A model generated the notes under the pieces. The model saw only the letters and a program-made list of their open reading frames with translations. It was not told where the DNA came from and did not search any database. The translations under genes were made by a program, and so were the position numbers. A stretch of 64,000 nt of DNA. Source: Brachionus plicatilis (Eukaryota; Rotifera; Eurotatoria; Ploima; Brachionidae). The stretch spans positions 1,990,767 to 2,054,766 of the forward strand of contig QEOQ01000640.1 of the NCBI GenBank assembly GCA_010279815.1, given 5' to 3'. Below are positions 48,701 to 59,000 of this stretch, piece after piece; position 1 is the first letter of the stretch; the number at the start of each line of letters is the position of its first letter.

Positions 48701-48987
48701 TAATTGTTAGAAAATGATTTTTTGATGAACGTGTGGTTTTTTGCATCCTCGAACTCGCCGGAATTCAGCGAGTCCTGGTTCATGTAGTCGAAAATTGAGG
48801 GACGTCTGGGCAAGCCTGGCTCGGCGGGTTTTATCAAAGCAACCGAGCTTACTGATAAATAATTGGAATTGTTGGCAGATGTGTTGTCACTGTCCTCGTG
48901 TAAACTCGACACAGCATCACTCTCATCAATCTTGATCACTATTTTTGAACCATTACCAGATGTTAGCTCATCATTTGAATAGTTCAT
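24737..48987 (-). CDS. SLC4A: SLC4 anion exchanger (AE1-3 type), copy 2
   Basis: A Cl-/HCO3- exchanger paralogue of 1336 residues. Exons (minus strand, 5' to 3'): 48987-48627, 46099-45901, 42360-42093, 42039-41188, 36899-36110, 29265-29117, 29064-28098, 27477-27308, 25045-24869, 24814-24737 (4011 nt, phases close). The long cytosolic N-terminus has VEFSIGSP, like the N-terminus of mammalian AE2, and an RRPS phospho-site-like motif. It is followed by IYVELEEL, WIKYEQ, VLVGCVDFLDRPVMGFVRL, YIEIGRCIGTLMTNKEFH and FRRTGRPFG, all strongly AE-like. The membrane domain has GQPLMILGPTGPFLVFEE, FFELELTG and SAPVRTL; Glu and Arg are 49 apart as in AE1. One N-M-T sequon lies in the large outer loop. The tail is DFYELTHLPI, comparable to AE2 DEYNEMPMPV. 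The ATG at 48987 follows an acceptor-like TTTTCTAG by 5 nt. An internal ATG (42356) could start a shorter isoform. Confidence 0.94.
25046..27307. other. Intron of SLC4 copy 2
   Basis: Mostly A/T-rich. A plus-strand open frame at 26548-26847 has no recognisable motif. A short, slightly GC-richer patch at 26800-26900 contains two copies of GTCTTCATCG; its meaning is unclear. Confidence 0.45.
27518..28079. mobile_element. Palindromic MITE C1, interrupted by C2
   Basis: The outer element begins GGCGATGTAAAATTTTAGTA and ends with the inverse of GGTTATGTGAAATTTTAGTA. The flanks share ATATTTTT (27510-27517, 28080-28087). Without the inner insert it is about 200 bp and consists of terminal repeats around a GCAGAGTTTTGCAGA core. 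It lies in an intron of SLC4 copy 2. Confidence 0.7.
27584..27936. mobile_element. Palindromic MITE C2, nested in C1, 9-bp TSD
   Basis: A 353-bp element with arms of about 150 bp. It starts GGCATTGTGAAATTTCATAC and ends with its inverse. Both sides carry CAAAAAGAA (27575-27583, 27937-27945), a 9-bp target-site duplication. The central stem reads GGAAGTCTGCAAAATCTGTG against its inverse. There is no coding capacity. Confidence 0.85.
29266..30950. other. Intron of SLC4 copy 2, no clear element
   Basis: Part of the 6.8-kb intron between exons 36899-36110 and 29265-29117. It is A/T-rich. A GACTTG/CAAGTC-containing patch at 30160-30400 may be a decayed inverted repeat, but the arms are poor. Confidence 0.4.
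30962..30986. other. GC-rich perfect hairpin
   Basis: An 11-bp stem, GCGGAGGGGAC paired with GTCCCCTCCGC, around a TTC loop, followed by ACCTCCCC. It is the most GC-rich point of the window and sits inside an A/T-rich intron. Function unknown. Confidence 0.8.
31352..32212. mobile_element. Fold-back element D
   Basis: Inverted repeats of about 100 bp (31355-31455 and 32100-32209). Shared segments include AAAATGTATTGGTATTTTTT, TGCAAGTTTTTC, TTTGCCCTCAGAAATCGATT and TATTGATCAAATATA. The roughly 640-bp middle has no coding pattern. I cannot read a target-site duplication. Confidence 0.65.
32290..33245. mobile_element. Inverted-repeat element E, containing F
   Basis: Arms at about 32292-32410 and 33110-33245 share TTTAATTTTTTG, AAAATGTATCCAATGTTGAA, a CATTGAA.AAGT stretch and CAGTTTCAAA followed by AATAATTTTAAG, in inverse orientation. 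A third, solo arm is at 13185-13325. The middle contains the smaller MITE F. No coding region is seen. Confidence 0.65.
32620..32860. mobile_element. Small MITE F with GGTCTAGTCGG termini
   Basis: A 241-bp palindromic element. It begins GGTCTAGTCGGTTAGGTGAA and ends with the inverse of GGTCTAGTCGGATACATAAA. Internal GGTTCA/TGAACC and AACAATT motifs pair across it. The flanks AAGTTTATG and AAGTTTTTC match at 7 of 9 positions, a possible old duplication. It is inserted in element E. Confidence 0.7.
33246..34976. other. Intron, low-complexity and unresolved repeats
   Basis: No gene seen. 33910-34700 is slightly GC-richer and has repeated AACC/GGGTTAAA-type and GGGTGACC/GTCACCC strings, which also occur at 58.3-59.2 kb. 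I could not define element ends. Confidence 0.35.
34977..35331. mobile_element. Palindromic MITE A2, 8-bp TSD
   Basis: A 355-bp near-perfect palindrome with arms of about 155 bp. The left end is GACATCTTGAAGTTTAGGAT and the right end is the inverse of GGCATCTTGAAGTTTAGGAT. It is flanked by AAATTTTA on both sides (34969-34976, 35332-35339), an 8-bp duplication. The core is GGTTCTGCAAAAACTCT with its inverse. It lies in a transcribed intron of SLC4 copy 2. Confidence 0.85.
36935..36939. other. Assembly gap of 5 N
   Basis: Five unknown bases inside an intron of SLC4 copy 2, 36 bp upstream of the acceptor of exon 36899-36110. No coding sequence is affected. Confidence 0.95.
37103..37649. mobile_element. 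Group A MITE A4 with degraded right end
   Basis: The left end GGCAAATTGAAGTTTGAGAT matches A1. The right end is the inverse of AGCAAATTGAAGTTTCAGAT. The flanks GATTTCTG (37095-37102) and GATTTCTT (37650-37657) match at 7 of 8 positions. The interior is A/T-rich and non-coding. Confidence 0.6.
37660..37827 (+). other. Short open fragment of unknown origin
   Basis: An acidic/basic open stretch (KEVENYWDKEFGQLEIYFKD, ending LLNQPKNKK then stop) directly beyond MITE A4, on the plus strand inside an SLC4 intron. It has a more ordinary residue mix than other chance frames here, so it may be a transposon or gene remnant. It has no recognised family and no splice context that I can defend. Confidence 0.25.
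37940..38145. mobile_element. Pyrimidine-rich fold-back element G
   Basis: Left arm: AAACTAACTTGTACA, then repeats of the type TTCCTTTCCTCAACTC on the plus strand. The right arm is the inverse, with GTTGAGTAAAGGAAGAGTTG and TGTACAAGTAAGTTTT. The whole forms a long stem of about 90 bp with one strand nearly pure pyrimidine. Its ends are approximate. Confidence 0.6.
38160..39040. other. Intron of SLC4 copy 2, no feature recognised
   Basis: A/T-rich intron sequence with no coding or repeat structure that I can support. Confidence 0.4.
39051..39401. mobile_element. Palindromic MITE C3, 9-bp TSD
   Basis: A 351-bp palindrome. The left end is GACAATGTGAAATTTTAGTA and the right end is the inverse of GGCAATGTGAAATTTTAGTA. 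Both flanks are GTCACTATG (39042-39050, 39402-39410), a perfect 9-bp duplication, pointing to a Mutator-like or similar transposase. The core is GGCTCTGCAAAAACTCTGCA with its inverse. It lies in an intron of SLC4 copy 2. Confidence 0.88.
39734..40110. mobile_element. Fold-back element H with inverted coding fragments
   Basis: Inverted arms at about 39750-39808 and 39976-40034. Both arms encode nearly the same peptide on opposite strands: NIQNTLTSVSMPVVYNKNG on minus and NIQNTSTSVSTPVVYNKNG on plus. The plus copy continues SVRKPLGRKKGSTNKSKK, an AT-hook-like basic stretch; the minus copy extends upstream through a Q/P/I-rich region (IYSQNNNIPIVVGTQQGHTV). It probably derives from a transposon protein of unknown family. 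Confidence 0.55.
40111..41187. other. Intron of SLC4 copy 2, no feature recognised
   Basis: A/T-rich. A short less A/T-rich patch near 40360-40470 has no recognisable structure. Confidence 0.4.
42361..45900. other. Intron of SLC4 copy 2 with possible alternative first exon
   Basis: A 3.5-kb intron, mostly A/T-rich. At 45708-45674 (minus) an ATG opens MANHSMKESNF and then meets CG/GTTGAT, leaving two bases. That is the phase needed by the next exon (42360). A GC-richer patch (45590-45720) surrounds it. This is only a candidate. Confidence 0.3.
46100..48064. other. Intron of SLC4 copy 2, no feature recognised
   Basis: A/T-rich intron between exons 48987-48627 and 46099-45901. No repeat or gene is supported here. 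Confidence 0.4.
48065..48293 (-). other. Coding-like island in SLC4 intron
   Basis: A minus-strand open stretch after an acceptor-like CTAAAAG (48300-48294). It includes VCVKRHRLASAPGVYKLSDC and EERLEKKKLVFVYRLCASHL before drifting into A/T-rich codons and a stop at 48065. GC and residue use are closer to genes than to introns. It could be an alternative exon of copy 2 or a transposon fragment; no family is recognised. Confidence 0.3.
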
Positions 48988-51643
48988 TTTATCTAGAAAA
49001 GTGAAAAAAAAAATTGAAAAAAAGTTATAAATTGTTTATTCAATGAATCAAAGCATTATGTTTTAAATCCCAGTGGATGGATAAATTTTGAAAATTTTCA
49101 AATTAAATAATAGAATAGTTAAGTCGAAGCATTGACTAAAAATTTTTGATCTATTATACTAAACAATTTGTACTAAAATACTTAAATATAAGACCCTAGC
49201 AAGACCGATCACTTTGTCTCATGTGAATTTCACTCCATTTCCACTGAGCCAAGTGGCCATTTTGGCAACTAAATCAATTTTTTTCATTAATATAAATAAT
49301 TACATAAAATAAAGAGACATAAGATAGACAAATCTCACGAGATAATATTTATTGATTATTTTTTTTAAAAAAAAAATTTGATTAACCGAATCAAAGGCCG
49401 AAATACATGTTTTATTGCTTAATTACGATTGAATAGTTTTAATTAAAGTATTATTTAGATGTCCCTAAGGAGAAAGCTTTATGCTGGATTACGCATGTTT
49501 TCTAAAGGCATTGCTTATAACTATTACTAATTTGTTGGGAAAAAACCAAATTCATAAAAAATAACATCTTTTTAAATTATTAATAAATTTATCGTAAATG
49601 TAAACAGCCATTTTTCATAAGCTGATAAAAACTTATTTTACCTAAATTATTAAATGTCATTGAAAAATCAATCAATCTTGGCATTAAATAAATTTATCAT
49701 GATCAAACTTTTTTTTTTCATTTACCTCCAAAACTCTATGTGAGCATCGCTTGTATTAAAATATAACTAATTAGTCTATCTTGCCTACTGATAGTCCCAT
49801 AATCTTATAAGGCACACAATAACTAGACTTAATAGAATTAACTTTGAATAAATCTAACCAGGAAGTTTTTCTTCTTTCATGATTATCATAAAAATTGGGC
49901 GAACATTCAGTTCCCTGGAATGAATCTCTAAAAGACCCACTAAAGCATTTATTGTTGATTAAGCATTTTTTTGTTTTTTTTTTAACATTCTTAATTTAAA
50001 CAATTAATTGAAAAATAAATTTTTTTGCTACTGAATAAAGAAAGGAGCAATTTGTATTTCTCGGATGAAGATTAAAAGAAATACACAAATCTGAATAATG
50101 AAATTTAACGCATTAACGCAAAGCAGTTGAATTAGAAAAGAATTAATCAAATTCTGAGATAGTTTTTTAATTAATTTTTTTTTTAAATCATAATTTTAAA
50201 GCTAAATTTTTTTTAAAGTTAAATTTTTAAAACCTTTTGATGATGAAAAATATTTAAATTTTTAAAATTAATTTAACATATGAGGTAGCTACTTTTTCAA
50301 TTGTTTATTTTATCATTTTATTTTTGGATTAAAATTTTCGAATAATTAATCCAAATCAGTATTTTTAAAATTTTTTGATTTATTAAAAAATATTTACCTT
50401 AACAATAACAGGAAAAATGGAGTTAAAATATTCAATTGAATAAATCAATTTTAGATTTTCACCCAAAAATTTACACAAATATTTAGTTATCTGAACTAAA
50501 CAAATGAATTAGAACCGAATTAATATAATTACATAAATTATTAGAATTCAAGAACTAAATCAGTTATAAAAATTTATTTAAGCACTGTGATTTAATGTTT
50601 TATTTTTAATCAATTGAAAAACTGATTTTAGAACCTAAAAAAAACAGCCTTTATAAAGTGATTTTATTATTAATTATTAATGCTTTGTGTGATATTTTCT
50701 TTTCTCAAGTTATTATTTTTTTAAAACAAAATAGAGATTCTAAATGAATGCTTTAGAAAGAATGATTAGTTTTAGTTTTTAAATTATTAATTTTGCTAAA
50801 ACAGCTTTTTATTATAATAGGAATTCATTAGAAACAGAATAAAAAAAATAAATTACAAAATGCCAAACACAAATGATTTTATCGAAAAGAAAACGCTCAA
50901 GTTTTACAAAATTTAATTTTTACTCGATTAGCGAACAAGTTGACCAGAGAAAGAAAAAAAAAAATTAAAAATATTAAACCCTTAAAACTTCAATTTTTGA
51001 TTCATTAATTTTTAAAATTTAGATTTCAATTATAATTTTAAATTTAAATTTTTTTTTTTAAATCGCCTGTAAGGCGTTAGTTAAAATAAATAATTATAAA
51101 AATTTAAGTTTGTGAAAGGGATTTAGTGAAATTCACTACAAATTAAACAAAAATATTTCCTTTTATTTAGAAGTAGAATTTAAGATAAAAAATTAATATA
51201 GGTTTGTGAAATGGTGATGTGCTGCACCTTTTTAACTTGAAAACTCAATCTTTAACTTCTTTTTAAATCAATCAAATCAATTTTCATATTAAATATTATC
51301 ACTTTTTTTTATAATTTTGACCCATGAAAAATATTATTTAGGCTAAAAAGTTGATTCAATATTAAAATTTTTTTCTTAAACTTAAATTTTTCAACTTCTG
51401 AGAAATGACAACTATCAGTGGGTTATTAAAAAAGAATTATTTAAAATAATAATTTAGAAATTGGACCAGTTGAAAATTAAATCTTTATAATGGTTAATGA
51501 AAAATGAGTTTAAAAATTTTAAACAAAATGAATAAAATCCCTGCTAATTCTGTGCAAGAATATTGCACAATTGGCAGTTTTTTTATTGAAACCTTTTTTT
51601 AAGGACCTAAGAATAATTTTGTCAAAAATCATTTTAGTAGTAA
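48988..51643. other. Intergenic, no gene seen
   Basis: Upstream of SLC4 copy 2. A/T-rich, without coding features; the promoter and any 5' leader of copy 2 should lie in the proximal part. Confidence 0.45.
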
Positions 51644-51652
51644 GGCTTTTAA

Positions 51653-52015
51653 GGTTTTGTGAAATTAAGTACAAAATGATAAAAAGAACAGAAAAAAGTG
51701 TAAAAAAACTGAATAACTTTTTTTCTAAATGTTTAAACTTAATTCTGCAAATGCAACTTAGTGCAACATTCAAAGTTGCATCAACTGTAAAAGTCTGCTA
51801 AATTTGCAGAGTTTAGCAGAAATTAAATTTCAATATAATTGAGCGTAGTGCATTTTGCAGAGATTTTGCACATCATTAGCAGACCTAGATATTTGATGCA
51901 ACTTTGAATGTTGCACTATTCTGTATTCACAGAATTAATTTTAAACTTTTTGAAAAAAAGTTAATTAATTTTTTTACAATTTGTTCTGTTCTTTTGTTCT
52001 GAACTTCACAAAACC
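51653..52015. mobile_element. Palindromic MITE C4, 9-bp TSD
   Basis: A 363-bp element. It starts GGTTTTGTGAAATTAAGTAC and ends with the inverse of GGTTTTGTGAAGTTCAGAAC. The flanks are GGCTTTTAA on both sides (51644-51652, 52016-52024), a perfect 9-bp duplication. The inner stem has TGCAACATTCAAAGTTGCAT and AATTTGCAGAGTTTAGCAGA. It is non-coding. Confidence 0.85.
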
Positions 52016-52469
52016 GGCTTTTAAAATGTTGCTAGAAATTTCTCAAGATTCGATCTTTTCTAATTTTGATTGACAAAATGATTTTTAAGTCTTTAAGAGA
52101 AGAAGTTTAAATAGGAAAGAATTTCCATTTTTAGATTACATACATATTCGAAAAAAAATGCAAAAACTTTAAAATTGCCTTTTACTCTTTCCAGACTCAA
52201 TTTTAATAATTATTTTAATTCTTTTTTTATTATTTTTCTTCATAACTATTAGATTCATTACATTAAAATAATTATTCTAGAACTCTGTAAATTGCCTATT
52301 AGGCTAAAATTATCTAATAAAAAGCTTAATAGTTGTAATCAAAAATTTCAATTCAATTTTAAAACTTCGACGTACTTTAGATTGATGAAAAAAAATTATG
52401 GATCTAAAATAATCACAATGTTTGTGTCAATAAAAATTATTCAAATATTGGAGTTTGAAATCTTTTAAG

Positions 52470-52840
52470 CTCATCTATCTATCTTTTATTAGGCCATATT
52501 TGGAATGCTCAATAAGTACTTGGTCACCAGTGGCAAAGAAATATGTTTAATCGCTGGAGACTGTTCAAGTGAAAGAAACTAAAGTGGTCTAAGTGTCAGG
52601 CACCTCTCGAACGCAAAGGTAATACTTTCTGGTCAACAAAGTAGTTAATGACTATAATGAATTAGAACCGGAATATTTGAATACGAGGTCAAAAAAAAAA
52701 TTAAAAATTACTTTTTAACTTTGTGTGTAAGAAATAAAATCAGCTTTAATTTATTAGAATTAAAAAAAAGTTTTACCAGATTGTCAATCAATTATGATAA
52801 TTTTTTTTATATGAACAACTTTAATAGCCAGCTCTGAGTG
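52470..52840 (+). mobile_element. LINE 3' fragment
   Basis: Plus-strand pieces in two frames resemble the C-terminal region of jockey/CR1 polymerases: PYLECSISTWSPVAKKYV (the usual RPYLEYAS..W.P pattern) and, further on, VNDYNELEPEYLNTRS. Stops interrupt both. It is an inactive 3' remnant. Confidence 0.65.
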
Positions 52841-54491
52841 GTTTCGTTCTACATATTCATTTTATATGCAAATTGATAAAAAAATATAATACCCTAAGTT
52901 TTACGTCATACTACTTCTTCTTGACCGAATACCTAACTAACCCTTTTATTGCGTGATATAAAATCAGAAGTCAATGTGTAATTTAATTTTTCAAACTTTG
53001 TTCCAAAATCTTATAAAAGTCCTACTTAGAAAAAATTTATTTTAAATTTTTAAGCTTTAAAAATATTTAAAGATCAATGAAGCTAATAAAAATGATTATA
53101 ATTCGAGAATAATTTTATGTCCAGGTTTTGTGTCTTTTTAGAGTTATAAAATGAAATATATAACATATTAAGTGGACTTTTAATTTTATTTTAGAGTCAC
53201 AAAAATTTTTAAAAAAACTAATCTATTGAAAAGAAAAAAATTTAAATTTTGGTGATATTTTCCCCAATTACAAAATCTTCTTTGGTATTGTTTAAAATAG
53301 GTGTTGGCATAGTCCAAGTGTGCTAGAAATCTAAAAAAAGTCACAGATACAACTTAAAGAATCATGGTTAAGCCTGTTCTTTGCCAAGATTTTAGATAAA
53401 TGAAGAGAATGTCAAGCATTGTTATTAATTTGAATTATTTTCCCTAAAAAAGTTTCCCCCATAATTACCAAAAATTAAAATTAGCTTTTTAAAATTTTGA
53501 TTTTTTTTAATTAAATAAATTTTTTTTTCATTAATTTTTTAAACCTTAACTTAAAGAGAAAAAAATTCAACACAGTGGTTGTTCTCTATTTTCTTAATAA
53601 TTTTAAAATTGATATAAAATTTGGTAATTGTGAAAAAATTTCAGAAAAGCCTTAGTACTTTTGAAAAAATTGTAAACATTGTGAATAAATTATTTTTTAA
53701 AGTCTTCAAATTGACTTTTAATAAACGTTTAGCTTTAATTTGTATTGAAAAATCTTCACTTATATTAATCTAAATTATTCTTAAAAAATTATTTCAAAGC
53801 AAATTTTTATAATCAATATTCTACTATTACTAAAATGTTTAATAAAATAATAGAATTTACTCTAAACCAAGCCAAATTTTCTTAAATTGATCGAGAAACA
53901 TCAAACAGAAATTTATTGCATTTAACTAATCTTTTGATTGAAAAAGTATTGATAAAGTCGACGAATACACTGTCAATAATTTTTGTATAAACTCAACTTA
54001 GCTAAATATTAAAATTTATAAACCAAAAAATTTTTGTCGTGAAACTAAAGATTAATGTTTATTACTTGATTATATCCCAAAAACCACTTTAAAGCTATTA
54101 GTTCATGAATTATTTTCTTGAAGAAAAGGTAAATTGTTTAAAATTTTTGCCAATAACGGGCTAAGTTGATTTCAATGAGCAATTTAGAAGTGTTTAAAAT
54201 ATTTTTTTGTAAAAAAAATTCACTTTTAATTAAATAAACTAATGAACTAATTGATTGAAAAAGATAATTATTTTTTATAAATCCGCTATAAAAAAGAGTG
54301 CGGAAAAGGAAATTTTCTAAGGATAAATTATAAATTAGTTTTTTTTAATAAAATACTTAGAACAAATTTGCTCTTTTATTTTAGACAATGAAAAAATAAT
54401 TTATTAACAAATTAATTTATGTTTTTAACATATTTATTTAAAAAATTCAGTAAAACAATTACAAAAAATTATTTTTTTTTATTCTAATCAA
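52841..54491. other. Intergenic, no gene seen
   Basis: A/T-rich spacer containing the 3' flank of YIPF4. A minus-strand AATAAA lies at 54433-54438, about 55 nt beyond the YIPF4 stop, and is a plausible polyadenylation signal. Confidence 0.45.
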
Positions 54492-55332
<841 letters not shown>

Positions 55333-56080
55333 TCTAAGAGATTAAACAACTTATTAAAATTGATCAATTTTTTTTTAATTAAAAGAATTAATTCCTTTAA
55401 TCCAAGAAAATAAAGAATAAAATTTAAATAGAAAATATTTTATTTACATAAAAATAAATAATAGAAATTTATAGATTTTAATAATATTTCTTAGATGACG
55501 AAAATGATAAAAATCGAAAGTTTATTCTATATTTTGATTATTTAGTTGACTGATGATTCACATTAATTTTTCCAAGTCAAAAATTTATCAAATTTGTGCT
55601 AAATTGAGTGAAAAAGCTTTTATTAGTTAATAACATAAATAGAAATATTTAGCAAAAAAAAATTAAATTCTGTATAATTTTTTTTTGAAACTGCATGATT
55701 AAAAAGCTCAATACTTAGAAAATTTAATGAAAAATTTTATAAATCCTTTTTTAAAAAAAATTGAATTTATATTTTAAATGATTAGCTCCAGAAGCACCAA
55801 GTGATCAATTTGACTCATTAAAAAAATATTATATTCTAACATATTTTGAACAAATTTTTTAATTAAATAAATCTTTTTTGATTTATTTCTTTAAAAAAAG
55901 TAAAATCATTTAAAATTTTTTTAAATATTTTGCATTAAAAAAGACGAAAAAATGCTTGGCGCTTCTAGTGTTAATCATTAAAATTGAATTTGAAAAAAAC
56001 ATCAAAAAAAAATTTAGATTGTGTTATTTTAAACATTACTGATTTATCACTAGAATCTAGAGATTTTGCATAAAAATTTT
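55333..56080. other. Intergenic between Kelch and YIPF4
   Basis: Contains no gene. The two minus-strand genes on either side are about 750 bp apart; this carries the Kelch 3' flank and the YIPF4 upstream region. Confidence 0.5.
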
Positions 56081-59000
56081 TTATCTAAGTTCAATTTGAG
56101 TATTAAATTTGTGCAGTTTTCTGGTATTCACTGAGGCCGAAACACATCTATAATAAGCCTTTATGTCGCTTACATCGTGTTCAACTATTGTCCATTTATG
56201 TTTTAGATCATTATTAATATCAGTTATAAAATCAAGACGAAAAACGCTGGTAAACATAAAGCCGAACAGTGTGGTACCACTAAATTGACATTCAGTTGTT
56301 CCGCAAACAAAAATGGAATCGTTTTTATCATTATAAACACAAACGCCAGTATTGTAAAGTGAAGAAGGCATCTTAGGACCTTCAGTCCAAGTATTTGTAT
56401 CAAAATCATAAATTTCAACCGAGTCCAGGGCTTCTCTGGTAAAATAGTGCTCTCTGGACTCGGCATAGCGCTGACCACCAAATGCATATATTTTATTGTT
56501 GTACACAGATGCTCCCAAATTAAAGCGTCCTGTGGTCATAGAGGCAATTTCTGTCCATTCGAGTAGATCTGGATCAAAAGCATAGCATGAATCATGACGA
56601 CCAACACCACTTCGACCCCCAAGGACATAAAATTTCTTGTCATGTTCAACTACACTTCCTGCCACAAACGCACTAGGCATCGTTCCCACATAGGACCATT
56701 TATTCTCGTTCACATCATAGCACTCAACCACATCGAGTGGAATTTGGCCAATAGATATTCCGCCAAATGAATACAATTTTTGATTATTTAAGGCACACAA
56801 GCTGAAGTTAGCTTTGGCAAAAAGCATATTTGAACGCTTAACCCATGTGTTGTGGAAAATGTCATACTCAAAAAGCTCTTTGCTTAACGTTTCGTCACCT
56901 AAATTAAAGATTTTTCTTTTAATTTCTGGACATTTATATTCTATTTTAAAAAAAAAAAAAATATTTTTTTTATTTTATTANNNNNNNNNNNNNNNNNNNN
57001 NNNNNNNNNNNNNNNNNNNNNNNNNNNNNNNNNNNNNNNNNNNNNNNNNNNNNNNNNNNNNNNNNNNNNNNNNNNNNNNNNNNNNNNNNNNNNNNNNNNN
57101 NNNNNNNNNNNNNNNNNNNNNNNNNNNNNNNNNNNNNNNNNNNNNNNNNNNNNNNNNNNNNNNNNNNNNNNNNNNNNNNNNNNNNNNNNNNNNNNNNNNN
57201 NNNNNNNNNNNNNNNNNNNNNNNNNNNNNNNNNNNNNNNNNNNNNNNNNNNNNNNNNNNNNNNNNNNNNNNNNNNNNNNNNNNNNNNNNNNNNNNNNNNN
57301 NNNNNNNNNNNNNNNNNNNNNNNNNNNNNNNNNNNNNNNNNNNNNNNNNNNNNNNNNNNNNNNNNNNNNNNNNNNNNNNNNNNNNNNNNNNNNNNNNNNN
57401 NNNNNNNNNNNNNNNNNNNNNNNNNNNNNNNNNNNNNNNNNNNNNNNNNNNNNNNNNNNNNNNNNNNNNNNNNNNNNNNNNNNNNNNNNNNNNNNNNNNN
57501 NNNNNNNNNNNNNNNNNNNNNNNNNNNNNNNNNNNNNNNNNNNNNNNNNNNNNNNNNNNNNTTTTTATTCATTATTTTTTAATAAAATATTTTTAATCAT
57601 TACGCGAACTTTTAATTATAAGCAAAGTTAATAATTCCGGAGTATGAATTAATTTCCTTCCATAAAAAAATTAATTTTATTCGACTTTTATATTTTATTT
57701 AGTTCATTTAAAAAAAAATTCTTAAACTCAATGAGTACGTATTTACAAATCTAGTAATTAGTTCTTTTTGTTTATTATTAAATTTTATAGAATTTCACAA
57801 CGACAACCAGTTCTAATTTTTTTAAAGAATTAAATCACTTCAAATCAAATTTTGATTACGAAAAATAAATGAAAAATAATGGAAAAAATTTGTTTAAATC
57901 GCAATTTAAAATTAGAATTTCCGAGAAATAATTTAAATTCTTTAAAAAAAATTATTATTTCAAAATTTTTTATATTTATAAATGAATTGAATTTGTCAAG
58001 TATTATTAAACTTTTTGATAGCCTCTGGTCTTTATTAAATTATTTTTTTATTATGGTGATTCAATCCTTGATTTAATTTAAATTAGTAAATTAATAATTA
58101 TTAATGTTTACAAGTTACAAGTCAAGTTAAAAGTCATGACTTAAAAAAAATTTAATAAATCAAGATTTTGACTTGACTTGTGTCTTATGTCTGATATTAA
58201 ATTAAAAAAAGAATATTTTCATTTATTCCGAACTAATAAACATCAATAAATTACAATTTCTAGTTAAAATGTGTTTATAATTTATTTTGGTTTTAAATAT
58301 ATTGTAAGATGGGGAAATTATTTTATGTGTAAACCCGGTGACAACTTGAGATAAAGCATCGAAATTAAAAAAAACATAAGAGCTGTCAATAATCAAAGTG
58401 CATATCTTTAACCGGGTGAATTCTTGAGGTTAAGGGGTAAATGAGGTTTCACCCCTTTATCCCCAAAATTCACCAATTTAACGCCAAAAATAACCCATAT
58501 AACCTTTGCCCCAAAATACAGTATTAATTTTGTTAATGCTGAGATTTAAGTAAATTCTATTTTTTTAAAAATTATTCCCTGGATTTTTAATCTCAAATCT
58601 ACAAAATTTAAATTAAACTCTTAAGTGAAACTTGAATGAGTTTAATTTTTGTTTGGAAATTTGAAAAAAATAATTAAAATTCTTTTTTTAATTTTTGAAT
58701 AATTTATTTATTTATTTGTTTATCTTTACCGAGCTAATGCTCCTTCAGAACAGAGATATTTAAAAAAAAATATATACAAAAAAAAAGATAAATAATTCAT
58801 TTAAATTTTATAATTTATATTCAATAGTTGAAAAACTGCGCCAAGTCAAAAATCAAAAATTAAATCTCAAGTCAAAAATTTAATTTAATTTATTCAAAAT
58901 TTTTTTATAAAAATTTGTAAAAATTAATTGTAAAGTAGTTAAATCCATATCGATTATAAAAAAATGTATTGATAAAATTTATCTTTTTATTCCTTTTGAA

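Noticed and set aside
56814..57596. Long open frames across the N run on both strands
   Set aside because: They consist almost entirely of unknown residues from the 581-N gap.
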